52,442 nt of DNA from an uncultured Prevotella sp. (lineage in GTDB: Bacteria > Bacteroidota > Bacteroidia > Bacteroidales > Bacteroidaceae): assembly GCA_905234815.1 (NCBI GenBank), contig CAJOIX010000009.1, forward strand, positions 1 to 52,442. Reading direction: 5' to 3'. The position numbers were made by a program, and so were the translations under genes. The notes below the pieces were generated by a model. It did no database searches, was not told where the DNA came from, and saw only the letters and a program-made list of their open reading frames with translations. Shown here piece by piece: positions 7,383-16,639 of this stretch. How positions within the stretch are numbered: the first letter of the stretch is position 1; each line of letters starts with the position of its first letter.

Positions 7383-10131
7383 CTATTCGGAGAGCATGGT
7401 TATTTCTATGCAGCGGTGAGCATTGAGGAGTTGCTGCGCCATTTGTTGTATGTCGGCTGGCGTGACGGCCTGCACCATTTCTTTGTAGTTGGTGTCGAAG
7501 TCGGTGTCGTTGTCCAGCTGGTGCCAGATGATGTATGACCAGTAGTCGTTGGTGATGACGGCCTGGTCGTACTGCTTGAGAAGGTATTTGCGCACTTTCT
7601 CGACGCTCGAGGTGAGCGGCCCGCGCTGTGCAATGTTTTGCAGCTGCTGGTAGATGATGGGGTTGAGCTCTTGGTAGCGGGTCGGGTCGGCGTTGTAGGC
7701 AATCTTGAAGGTGGCCGTAGGCTGGTCGTCTTTTTCGAGCGAGAAGTTGACGCTGACGCCGTAGGTGCCTCCTTTCTCTTCGCGCACGGAATCGGTGTAG
7801 GCGATGGAGAGGCATCGCTTGAGGAAGTCGAGGGTGAGGTCGTTCTTGGCCGTGAAGGGCACGTCGGCTGTGTAATAGATGCTTACGTTGGCCAGCGGCG
7901 TGGCTTTCTTCTTGGTGAAGATGTGTGTCTCTTCGCCGGCTTTGATTTGCGGAATGTTTTGCCATGCGGTTTCTTCCAGCGTGCCGTTAGAAGGCAGCGT
8001 GGCGAGGTACTGGCAGAGGTATTGCTTCAGTTCAGCCTCGTTGTAGTTGCCAATGATGACGGTCTTGAACGCGGCGGCGTTGCTGAATCGCTCCCGATAG
8101 ATCTGGAGTATGCGGTTGTAGTCGGCATGATTGAGCGTTTCCTGCAGCACGGGAGCCATGCGCGGGTGGTTGTTGTAGAGGATGGCGCGTATGGAATCGT
8201 TGTAATCGACCTTGGGCGACGCGTTGCGATTGGTGAGGAACGAACGGTTGCGCTTGATGAATTCGGCGAAGGCCTGGTTGTCTTGTCGCGGCTGGGTGAA
8301 GTAGAGGTAGGCCAGTTGGAACATGGGCCTTTGCTGCCCACCGAGGGACTGATGCGGACGCTCTTGCCGGTAAGCATCTTGCGCAGTGTGAGCTGATTGA
8401 ACTGGCCAACGCCTGCTTCGGCGACGGCGCTCGAGATGAGGCTGAACTGCGGGATGTCCTGGTCGGGGTAGAGCGATGTGCCGCCATCGGCCTGCATAGA
8501 GAAACTGACGGCGTCGGAGGAGAAGTCGGTCTTGCGGGCATAGACCTTCATGCCGTTGGAGAGGGTGTATTCGGTGAATCCGTGCTTGTAGGGCTTTTCG
8601 CCGACGATTGACCCGGGCTGAGGCAGATTGCTGATGAACTCGGTCTGGAGCTGCTCTTCCTGATAGGACGCGTAGGGCAGCTGCTGGGCAGCGAGGAGCA
8701 CTTCTTCAATCTGTTTTTCGCTGGGCAGAAGTACGCTCTCCTTGTCGGGGGCATACATCAGGGCAACCTGATTCTGGTTTGTGATGAGTTGCTTGACGGC
8801 TTCGTTAACCTCTTGGAGCGTCACCTCTCGGTTGAACTGCCGGGCAAACTGCCACTCAGCGTCGTGGGAGAGGAGCGGTTCGCCGGTGAGGAAGTTCTGG
8901 ACGCATCGGTTGACGTAGTGCGAGTTTTTGTAGTCGGGCTGCATGTTGAAGCGTCGTTCGGCAGCATTGAGGTAGAGGCTTTTTGCACGCTGGAGTTCAG
9001 ATGGTGTGAATCCGTGTTGTCGGGCACGTTCGGCCACACCTACGGCTGCGATGAGTGCGCCGAGAATGTTTTCCTGCCGGCAGGAGATGCTGAGCGAGAA
9101 GGCGCCCTTTGTGCGAGAGATGAAAAAGTCGCCTGTGCGTGCTGTGGCACTCTGTATGGGCGAGCCCGGCTGCTGGCGGAGTTCGGCAAGACGGTCGTTG
9201 AGCATGGCCGAGATGAGGCTTTCAACGTAATCGTCGTGCAGGTATTCGATGGAGTTCTTCTGGTTGTCGGGGGTGACGTCGTATTTCTGATAGAGGTGAC
9301 AAAGAACGATGGGCTGTTCGGGGTCTTTCTCAATATCGACAATCATCTTTTCGTTGTCGGTCACGGGATAGTAGATGCGCTCGGCGCGACGCTTGGGCAG
9401 AGGAATGGAAGAGAAGAGTTTCTTGATTTTCTTCTCGACCTTATCCACATCGACATCGCCTACGACGATGATGGCCTGCAAGTCAGGACGGTACCACTTC
9501 TGGTAATAGTCGCGCAGGTCTTGGTATGGGAAGTTGTCGACGATGTCCATCGAGCCGATGGGTAGGCAGTCTTCGTATTTGGTGCCGGCATAAACCTTGG
9601 GCATATTCCGGCACGGCGGGTGCGCCACTCTTCGTGGATGACACCGCGCTCTTTGTCAATCTCTTTGTCTTCGAGGAGGATGTAGTGGCTCCAGTCGTGA
9701 AGAACGAGGAGGCAGGAGTCGATGATGGATTCGCGAATCAGTGGCGCTGAGCCGATGTGGTAAACGGTCTGATCGACAGATGTATAGGCATTCAGATTGG
9801 CTCCGAACTTGACACCGATGCTTTCGCACCAGGGCACGATGCCCGGTTTGCCGTTCTTGCCCGGGAAGTTCTTGGTGCCGTTGAAGGCCATGTGCTCCAA
9901 GAAGTGGGCAAGTCCGCGCTGGCGTGGCTCTTCGAGAATGGAACCTACGCGCTGTGCTATATAGAAGTCGGCGAGTCCGGGCTCCTTGGCGTTGTGGCGG
10001 ATATAGTAGGTGAGTCCGTTTTTCAGTGTGCCCTTGCGCACGGCAGGGTCTTGTGGCAGTTGTGCCCAAGCGCTGCTCAGTGGCATAAGGAGTGTGAGGC
10101 AGGTGACCAGTAGGATGAGATATCTTTTCAT
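7383..10131 (-). pseudogene. M16-family zinc peptidase, broken by two frameshifting deletions
   Basis: Three frames together spell one insulinase-like (M16) periplasmic peptidase of about 920 residues. The first (from ATG 10131) has a signal peptide ending ...SSAWAQ and the inverted zinc motif HFLEH at residues 76-80, then a distal GVIHEEW segment. The frame breaks near 9602-9608, right after EEWRTRRAG, and resumes at [17 protein letters not shown]. It breaks again near 8323-8336, after VRISPSVGS, and resumes at MFQLAYLYFTQPR. At both junctions a conserved stretch usual in the family (roughly 10 and 16 residues, judged from memory of homologues) is missing, so these are small deletions rather than single-base slips. 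Either the gene is inactive or the assembly lost short segments. It follows the DUF4876 gene by 61 bases and appears to be the last gene of the receptor operon. Confidence 0.85.
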
Positions 10132-10192
10132 GTAGGATAAACTTTGGATGGATGGCATCTAACTTGAGATGCCATCCGATTTACCAGAAAAA

Positions 10193-11422
10193 TTAGTTGA
10201 GTCGCGATGCTGTAGCTTCGGCAGTGAAGTCGTTGGCCGAGTCGTTGGTGTCTTGCAGACGGCCATCGGCTGCTTGCTTGCGGATGACAGCTTTACCATA
10301 ACGGGTCTTGTCATTGAAGAGTTTGCCGCAATAGGTCCAACTCTTGTCGATGTTGGCTGGCAGGATGTTCCATTGCCAGTCGCTCTCCACGCTCAGGTTC
10401 ACACCATCGATGATCCATGTCATAGGCACACGGTAGGTGTTCGTCACGTTCATCTCGTAGGAAGTGTCGTTGAAGGTCATAATGTACTTACCTTCGTACT
10501 TGTAGTTTTCAAGCCATTCTTCTTTCGACACTTGCATCTTTGCCAGTGCGTAGGCTTTGAATCCACGGTTGTGCATTGACCAAAGTGTGGCGGTATAGCA
10601 GAACCATTTGTCCATGTTGGGCACATTCTCGTTGTCAACGTCCACGAAGTTGGGGTTGCTTGTCTCGTCGAAACATTCGAAATCAGCATCGGAGAGGTCG
10701 AACGACTGTGGGTTTGCCTCGGTGTGGTTGATGGCATTCACGGCAATGGTGATGCTCTTTCCGGGCTCCACGGGATGGTCTTGTCCGTTGCCAGGGATGA
10801 CATAGACGGCTCCAACAGCAAATACGTCGTTGTTGGTATCGGGCACATACTGATAGTTGTTGGTGGAAAGGAACGATGATTCCAACAGTGCCAGACCATC
10901 GGCATAGAGCGTTTCGGTGCTGTTGTTGGTGATGACCACATACTGGTCGTTGGTGTATTGTTTGCCTTCAGCGGTCAGTGTGCCGGTGAAGAAGATTTCG
11001 CTCAGCACAAATCCACCTTTAGCCGTGTAGGTGCTGATGGTGATACGGGCCGAGGTCTTACTCAGCGAGAGCGCGATATTGTCTTGTTCAATCTCGAAAG
11101 GTGTAGGATATGTTTCGCCGTTAACGGTGTAGGTGAGCACACCCGATGCTTTCAGACGGTAGGTTCCTTCGGTCAGTCCCTCGACGTTCAACGAGTAAAC
11201 GCCAGCGACATGCTGGATGGCATTCTGCAGAGTGGTCTGAATGCCAGTGGCAGTGTTGGTCAGTGTCACCACTGAACTTTGTACCTCCACGTTTTCCAGA
11301 TTGAGAGGCATTTCAAAAGAGATTGTTACGGGGGATGTGATTACGATGGGATCGTCGTCGCTGCTGCATGCAGTGAAAATCATAGACACGGCAAGAGCGA
11401 AAAGTAAGAATTTCTGTTTCAT
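10193..11422 (-). CDS. DUF4876-like surface lipoprotein
   Basis: Predicted lipoprotein of 409 residues. The signal peptide ends in the lipobox IFTAC (Cys19), followed by SSDDD, an acidic stretch typical of lipoproteins exported to the surface in Bacteroidetes. The first ~110 residues form a beta-sandwich-like domain (FEMPLNLENVEVQSS ... GTYRLKASGVLTYT). The rest, starting near GGFVLSEIFFTGTLTAEGKQ, has the look of DUF4876. It lies 87 bases after the DUF6850-like barrel gene and upstream of the M16 peptidase, so it probably serves as the ligand-binding partner of the TonB-dependent receptor. The ligand is unknown. The N-terminal domain resembles the small lipoprotein at 13009-13389. Confidence 0.8.
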   Translation of the reverse strand: MKQKFLLFALAVSMIFTACSSDDDPIVITSPVTISFEMPLNLENVEVQSSVVTLTNTATGIQTTLQNAIQHVAGVYSLNVEGLTEGTYRLKASGVLTYTVNGETYPTPFEIEQDNIALSLSKTSARITISTYTAKGGFVLSEIFFTGTLTAEGKQYTNDQYVVITNNSTETLYADGLALLESSFLSTNNYQYVPDTNNDVFAVGAVYVIPGNGQDHPVEPGKSITIAVNAINHTEANPQSFDLSDADFECFDETSNPNFVDVDNENVPNMDKWFCYTATLWSMHNRGFKAYALAKMQVSKEEWLENYKYEGKYIMTFNDTSYEMNVTNTYRVPMTWIIDGVNLSVESDWQWNILPANIDKSWTYCGKLFNDKTRYGKAVIRKQAADGRLQDTNDSANDFTAEATASRLN

Positions 11423-11509
11423 TGATTTTTGGTATTAAAAAATTGTTGATATGTTTAAAGATTCAGATAATATTATTTAGTGGATGAATGTTTCTTTTTA
11501 TCTGTCGGT

Positions 11510-13012
11510 TTAGAATGTAAGACCGAGTGTGAGGTTGGCATGGGTGTCGGTGCCGCTCTCAGAGGTGAGGATGGTGCCAGCGGATAGTTGGCAAAAGAGT
11601 CCTAAGCGCGATTGCTTCAAGCGATGGTCTATGCGCATCTGTGCGTCCAGACAGGTATAGTCGGCGCGCAGGTATTTATAGTTGTGGGTGAGCATGGCCA
11701 TCAGCGCCGGCTCAGTCTCGGTCACTGGAATCTGGAAAGTGCTGTCCAGATTTTTCAAATAGTCGGCACTGGCTTTGGCCGAGAGCGTGGTTCTGCGGCC
11801 AATGGGAGTCAGGTTCTGTCCCCACAGTCGGGCGTAGAGTCGGCTGAAGCCCATCTCGCGTTTCGGATCGCGATATTTTTCGTTGTTGTCGAGATAGCCG
11901 GTGGTGATGCCGACGTGCCAATCTTGCTTTGCGCTATGACCATACATGGCAGAGAGCGAAGCATCGCTGATGGTGTTGCGATACATGGTCAGGCGTGCCA
12001 GAATGGGATAATTGTTTGATAATGACGACCCTACGATGTTCTCATCGCCCATCCGTCGTGTCAGCGAGGCATCTATCCACAGTGCCCAATCAGTATTTTT
12101 GTGCTGTCGGTAACCGAAGGTGGTTTTCCACTGGTCGCGGTAGAGTTTGGTCAGTGGCAGTGAATTGAGCGAGGCAGCAATGCGTTCGTAGCTGTGTTCG
12201 CTCATGCTCAGATTGGCAAAGAAACCATTTCCGCTTTCCGGCTGGAGATTGAGCAGGAAACGAGCGCCGCCACCTTTATAATAAAGTCGGCTCACTTCGC
12301 CGGAGAATCGGGCATAGGTGGCTCCCAGTCCGGTGAGTTGATATTCGGCGATGACGCCTTCCTCGCGCATGAAGGTCACGTCGTCGGTCTGCTTGTAGAT
12401 ATTCAGTTCGGCAGCCGCGCCCCATCTGTAGCCGCGCCATTGATAAGCCGCGCCGCCGCGAAGGGTAAGATCAGTGACGATGGCACGCATTCGTGGGTCG
12501 AAGGTTCTATATTCATGGTCGGCTCGGAAGAGCATTTCTGCTCCCAGCAACCAGCGGTTCAGTTGTGTGGCATAGCCTCCCTGAAACTCGTATCGCTCTC
12601 GTTTGGTTTTTCCGCCATCGGTATCGGCCAGGATGTAAGGCTCCAAGAGCGAATAGTCGGCAATGGAGTTGAATCGGATACCGCGTGCAGTGCCAGTGTG
12701 GTAGAGTGCTTTTCCCCACACGGTGGTAACATTGTTGAGATGCAGATAGGTGGTAGCATCGATGCTGTAGAGCGTGTGTCCGGTACCTTCTTGAAGTGTG
12801 AATGCCGCTTTTTGGCGTTGAAAATCGGCTTGAAGCGAGAGTTGCGAGAAGTCGGTTCGGAATGTTTTTCCGTTCAGCGCGGGATTTATCTGCGCCTCGG
12901 TGTTCACTTGTTGCCATGCCGACAGGTGTTCTACAAGTGTGGAGTCAACCTCGGCAGCGCTGGTCGTTGTGCTCAACAGGAGCGCGAGGGTAAGTGCGTT
13001 GAAATGTTTCAT
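11510..13012 (-). CDS. DUF6850-like outer-membrane beta-barrel protein
   Basis: A 500-residue exported protein with a signal peptide ending ...STTTSAAE. The sequence has alternating polar and aromatic strands throughout and ends NLTLGLTF, a terminal phenylalanine fitting the outer-membrane beta signal. The gene order (TonB-dependent receptor, small lipoprotein, this barrel, DUF4876) matches what I recall for DUF6850 family barrels. Its ATG overlaps the TGA of the small lipoprotein gene (ATGA at 13009-13012), so translation is coupled. Function is not known; a second pore or a scaffold for the receptor complex is possible. Confidence 0.75.
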   Translation of the reverse strand: MKHFNALTLALLLSTTTSAAEVDSTLVEHLSAWQQVNTEAQINPALNGKTFRTDFSQLSLQADFQRQKAAFTLQEGTGHTLYSIDATTYLHLNNVTTVWGKALYHTGTARGIRFNSIADYSLLEPYILADTDGGKTKRERYEFQGGYATQLNRWLLGAEMLFRADHEYRTFDPRMRAIVTDLTLRGGAAYQWRGYRWGAAAELNIYKQTDDVTFMREEGVIAEYQLTGLGATYARFSGEVSRLYYKGGGARFLLNLQPESGNGFFANLSMSEHSYERIAASLNSLPLTKLYRDQWKTTFGYRQHKNTDWALWIDASLTRRMGDENIVGSSLSNNYPILARLTMYRNTISDASLSAMYGHSAKQDWHVGITTGYLDNNEKYRDPKREMGFSRLYARLWGQNLTPIGRRTTLSAKASADYLKNLDSTFQIPVTETEPALMAMLTHNYKYLRADYTCLDAQMRIDHRLKQSRLGLFCQLSAGTILTSESGTDTHANLTLGLTF

Positions 13013-13389
13013 GGGTCGAGAAGCGTCATCTGGAGTTCTACTTTGGCCAGTGGCAGCGTGCTGAGTGCCACATAGTCGGAGTGTGCACGAAAGTGTGCGG
13101 TATGGCTCTGACTGTTCTGGTCGCGATATCTAATCATGCCTTCCACGTCGGCTTTGTAAGCACCACGCAGGATTTGGAGTGTGAAGCCATTAGCGGTGAG
13201 TTCCGAGGTGGATGTGGTTTGCAGGGTGTTGAGGTTCTGCAGGGTGAGCGTGCCTTGGATTTGCTCGGGCTGAATGCCTTCGGGCATGATGAGGGAAAGC
13301 TCTGCTGTGGTATAAAAATCTTCTTCAGCCTGGTGACAACTGGCCAGGAAGAGACAGCAGGCGAGTAAAAGGTATTGTGCTGTTTTCAT
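13009..13389 (-). CDS. Small lipoprotein related to the DUF4876 N-terminal domain
   Basis: Predicted lipoprotein of 126 residues with lipobox FLASC (Cys18). The mature part reads as one beta-sandwich domain. By eye it aligns with the N-terminal domain of the DUF4876 protein at 10193-11422: AELSLIMPEGIQPEQIQ with VTISFEMPLNLENVEVQ, then TLTLQNLNTLQTT with VVTLTNTATGIQTT, and GAYKADVEGMIRY with GTYRLKASGVLTY. Both ends overlap neighbours as ATGA, so it is coupled to the receptor upstream and to the barrel downstream. It may be an accessory or plug-like subunit of the complex. The family name is unknown to me. Confidence 0.8.
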   Translation of the reverse strand: MKTAQYLLLACCLFLASCHQAEEDFYTTAELSLIMPEGIQPEQIQGTLTLQNLNTLQTTSTSELTANGFTLQILRGAYKADVEGMIRYRDQNSQSHTAHFRAHSDYVALSTLPLAKVELQMTLLDP

Positions 13390-16109
13390 ATTTTTACGTT
13401 CATTTCTATTCCGAAGTAGGGTGTGACATGGCGACGGAAGACGAATCCGTTGCGCTCATAGTCGGGTGTGTAGTCCCAGATTTTGTTGCAGAACATAGCC
13501 ACTTGCAGGCAATCGTGGAAGAGTTTCTTTGTGACTTTCATGTTCAGGTTCATCGACCATGGCACTCTGTTGACTTGATAGAGCGATTCGGAGTTTGTGC
13601 GAATGAGCCATTGCAGATAGGTGTCTTGCTCATCGCCGGCGAGCCAGTCGTGTATGGTGCCATCGGGTGCGATGTATTGGTCGGGTGTGTTGCTCACTCT
13701 GTCGCGCTGTGAGAGGGTGAACCAGAGGAATTGGGCCGAGATGGAGAATCCGAGTTTCAGTCGTGGCACGTCGGTATCGAGCGTTACGTTGGTGTTGAAG
13801 TTCTCGCGCCGCGAGCCATCGTTGTCTTTATATAGCCCCACATACTGCAGTGAGCGGTTGTTGATGACGATGCTTGGGCGATAGGTTTCGAGTATAGAGT
13901 TGCGATAGTGGGTTCTGAACCAGGCGCCATTGATGGTGAGACGGGTCAGGATGACGGGGAAACGCACGGTTTCAAATGTATATTCGATGCCTTGCTTGCG
14001 TGTTTCGGAGCCGTTGGTGTAGGTTGAGTAGCCTGCCAGTTCGTCGCGCAGATTGTAGGGGAGCGTTTCGATGGCAGGTGGTGCGGTGAGTGTGGAGCCA
14101 TCGATGGCCGAAGTGTCGTATTCTTTGTATGTGAAACTTTCGTAATTGCTCTGTGAGCGGAACCCCGATTTCATTTTCTCGCGGAAGTAGGTGACGGAGA
14201 GACGGTTGCCACCGATGTTCCAATCGAGCGATATTTCCCATTTAAGGTTCCGAGCGGGTTGTAGTGCGGGATTTCGCGGGTCGCGTATGTAGGTCATCAG
14301 GTTGACGCGGCGGTAGTCGGGATTCTCGTGATAGTAGTTCAATTGCACGAAGTCGATGTAGAGCAGGTCGGGGAAGAGCTGTTCCATGGTGGGCATCTTT
14401 GTGTGCTGTCCCACGCCGCCTGCAATACGGAGGAATGAAGGTCGGCCAGCGATGTTGAATTGTGGAAGTGAGAATCCGATGTTCATGCGTGGATCAAGAT
14501 AGGTATGTGCGCGCATGGTATAGTTGCGTGGGAGGTTGAGCATTTGTGTGGCGCGGATTCCAGCAGCCATTTCGAGCGTTCCGATGGCAGTGGGCCACTT
14601 GATGTTTTCCTCGGCAAAGGCGGCCAGTCGGATGTTGGCTGGTATGTCGGAGAGTCGACGTTCGCGGGTGACGAGGCCGGGATAGAGGGGTCGGGTGGGG
14701 TCATAGACTTGTCCGTCGCCGAAGTTTTTGTCGATGTTGTAATCGGCTCCGAGCAGCAGAGAGTTGACGATTCGGTTGGAGGGAATCTGGAGTCGGGTGT
14801 GGAGTTTTGCGTAGAAGTTGAAGGGGCGCCCATCTACTTCGTGCTGAGCCATGTATTTCCAGGGGAGAATGAGTGCGTCGGCTTCTCCCTCGGTGCGATT
14901 GGTGGCAGCCACGGTGGTGCGTTGTAGTTGCACGAGTCGGCGTCGGCGCAGGTTGTCGCTTTCGTAGGATGAGGAGAGAATGAGCGTGGCTTCTTTCATC
15001 CATGCCGGTTTTTGGCTTTTGAGTTTCCACTCGCCGAGCCATGCCAGTCGGTTGTACTGTGAGCGGTAGGAGTCTTCCTGCGAGTAGTTAAGGTCGGGGT
15101 CCACCTTGTCGTTGTCGAACGAACCGGTGTAGTCGATGTTGGACGAGAAGGTGAGGTCGTAGTCTTTTACGCTCCACTGTTTCTGGATTCGGGCCGAGAG
15201 GGTGAGTCGCTTGTAGTTTTCGAGCGTGTTTCGCGGGTCGTTTTTGGCGTTGAGATAGTCGGCAGAGAGGTTGAGCGAGAGTCGCTTTGGTTTCCATTCA
15301 AAGCCTTTGGAGAGATAGAGCAACTTGCTGCTCATGTCGGCTTTGAGTCGAAGTCGGATGTCGTGTCCACCTCGACGGCGATTGATTTTCACCAGTCCTG
15401 AGGTGAGATCGCCGTACTCTACGGATGGGATTCCTCTGACCACTTCCACCTGTTCGATATCATCGGTAGAGAGCGTGCGCATATCCACGCCAGCATTGGT
15501 GAAATCGCGATTGGTGGCTTGGGTGTCCCATGCTCCCGAGAGATACTGCATGTTGGCGTTGGTGGAGATGGGCGCTCCGTCAATGACAAACTGCGTGCCG
15601 AGTGCAGATGTGGCATACTGTGCACCGCCGGCAGCCGCTTCGCGCAGATGGATGGTGTTGGGCGAAGAGAGCGAGGGGTCGGTGGCACGTCCGCCAGGGA
15701 GGAGTTCCAGAATATCGGAGAAACTGGAGGGCTGGAGGTGCTCCATGGCATGTTTCTGAATGATGGAGGCACTGGTCAGCGAGCGACTTTCTTGGGCGGT
15801 GACCACCACTTCGCCGAGCGTGGAGAGTGCCACTTGCAGGCGGTAGTGGCCATCGTGTGTGGGTGCCGTCACGAGGGGCTGATAGCCGATGGAGGTGATT
15901 CGGAGTTGGGAGTAATGCTTTTTAGGTAATGTGAATACGCCGTCGGCATTGGTCACGGCCAGCGCTTTCTTCTGTTGAGCATCGCTCACGGAGGCGCCCA
16001 CGATGGGCTCGCCGGTCTCCGCATCGATTACTGTTCCGCGCAAAACGTTCTGAGCATCAGCGAGTTGTGAAAGCATACAAAGAATGGTGGTGAGTATTAT
16101 CTTGTGCAT
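13386..16109 (-). CDS. TonB-dependent receptor with carboxypeptidase-regulatory N-terminus
   Basis: Outer-membrane receptor of 907 residues. The signal peptide ends ...LADAQ. A CarboxypepD_reg-like domain follows (about residues 24-100, GTVIDAETGEPIVGASV), then a TonB-box-like EVVVTA (about 104), a plug domain (about 110-240, with VEVVRGIPSVEYGDLTSG) and a C-terminal 22-stranded barrel. It imports a ligand using energy from TonB-ExbB-ExbD. No SusD-like partner is present, so this is not a standard glycan-uptake pair. It is the first gene of the operon with the small lipoprotein (ATGA overlap), the barrel, the DUF4876 lipoprotein and the M16 peptidase. Substrate unknown; peptide, metal or cofactor uptake are options. 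Confidence 0.93.
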   Translation of the reverse strand: MHKIILTTILCMLSQLADAQNVLRGTVIDAETGEPIVGASVSDAQQKKALAVTNADGVFTLPKKHYSQLRITSIGYQPLVTAPTHDGHYRLQVALSTLGEVVVTAQESRSLTSASIIQKHAMEHLQPSSFSDILELLPGGRATDPSLSSPNTIHLREAAAGGAQYATSALGTQFVIDGAPISTNANMQYLSGAWDTQATNRDFTNAGVDMRTLSTDDIEQVEVVRGIPSVEYGDLTSGLVKINRRRGGHDIRLRLKADMSSKLLYLSKGFEWKPKRLSLNLSADYLNAKNDPRNTLENYKRLTLSARIQKQWSVKDYDLTFSSNIDYTGSFDNDKVDPDLNYSQEDSYRSQYNRLAWLGEWKLKSQKPAWMKEATLILSSSYESDNLRRRRLVQLQRTTVAATNRTEGEADALILPWKYMAQHEVDGRPFNFYAKLHTRLQIPSNRIVNSLLLGADYNIDKNFGDGQVYDPTRPLYPGLVTRERRLSDIPANIRLAAFAEENIKWPTAIGTLEMAAGIRATQMLNLPRNYTMRAHTYLDPRMNIGFSLPQFNIAGRPSFLRIAGGVGQHTKMPTMEQLFPDLLYIDFVQLNYYHENPDYRRVNLMTYIRDPRNPALQPARNLKWEISLDWNIGGNRLSVTYFREKMKSGFRSQSNYESFTYKEYDTSAIDGSTLTAPPAIETLPYNLRDELAGYSTYTNGSETRKQGIEYTFETVRFPVILTRLTINGAWFRTHYRNSILETYRPSIVINNRSLQYVGLYKDNDGSRRENFNTNVTLDTDVPRLKLGFSISAQFLWFTLSQRDRVSNTPDQYIAPDGTIHDWLAGDEQDTYLQWLIRTNSESLYQVNRVPWSMNLNMKVTKKLFHDCLQVAMFCNKIWDYTPDYERNGFVFRRHVTPYFGIEMNVKI

Positions 16110-16135
16110 ATACCTTACTATAATTTATTTTGCAG

Positions 16136-16166
16136 CAAAGGTAGGCAACGCGCTTTACGGCCACAA
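16136..16166 (-). promoter_or_regulatory. Candidate promoter of the receptor-peptidase operon
   Basis: On the minus strand TACCTTTG (complement of 16136-16143) matches TAnnTTTG, with TTGT (complement of 16163-16166) exactly 19 bases upstream. The receptor ATG is at 16109, so the leader would be about 20 bases. Confidence 0.6.
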
Positions 16167-16313
16167 TACCTAAAATTCGTGATTTTCGAGCGCTCCATCA
16201 GCACTAACTCTCAGCATATATATTTCCCCAAAAAATCACAATATATTTCTCCACAAGTAGCACCTCTTTTGAACAAAAAATACCCTTGATTTTTCTACAT
16301 CATAACTCCCGAT

Positions 16314-16402
16314 TTTCAAAAGCTATGCTTTTAGCGTCCAAAAGCTATGCTTTCGCGCTCCAAAAGCATAGCTTTTACAAGGCAAAAGCATAGCTCTTGA
16401 AA
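16314..16402. repeat. Four-unit palindromic intergenic element, copy 2
   Basis: Same 89-bp layout as at 7102: units at 16317-16333, 16339-16355, 16361-16377 and 16383-16399 with 5-base spacers. Centres read TAT, TAT, ATA, ATA, so this copy is two units in each orientation. It sits between the divergent receptor operon and glycogen synthase gene. The right flank contains TGCGATTTCTA and TTGATTATCAG, whose reverse complement resembles the left flank of copy 1. The rest of the 16110-16639 gap holds promoters only; I see no gene in it. Confidence 0.92.
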
Positions 16403-16585
16403 TGCGATTTCTATATTGTTGATTATCAGTTAGTTGAAAACTTGATTTTTTGAGTATGGCAACAGTTTCTCGCACGCTGATTTTTTTGTGTTTTTTGCGT
16501 AGAAAAAATGCATTACTTTTCATCTCTGGACCGATTAAGACAAATCAATTTTTCGTGCGCGAGTACAATAATTATTCGTGAAGGC

Positions 16586-16615
16586 TTGGGGTTTAAAAGA
16601 TTTTTTGTAACTTCG
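16586..16615 (+). promoter_or_regulatory. Candidate promoter of the glycogen genes
   Basis: TAACTTCG (16608-16615) is one base off the TAnnTTTG consensus, with TTG at 16586-16588 nineteen bases upstream. The glycogen synthase ATG follows 24 bases after the box. Confidence 0.4.
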
Positions 16616-16639
16616 CGCCGTAAAAATTATTGACAGAAT

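Noticed and set aside
9600..9610. Programmed frameshift in the M16 gene
   Set aside because: No slippery heptamer or following stem is visible, and conserved residues are missing at the junction, so deletion is the simpler reading.
12194..13075. Plus-strand open frame of 293 codons
   Set aside because: Antisense to the outer-membrane barrel gene, crossing its start; no domain or signal recognisable.
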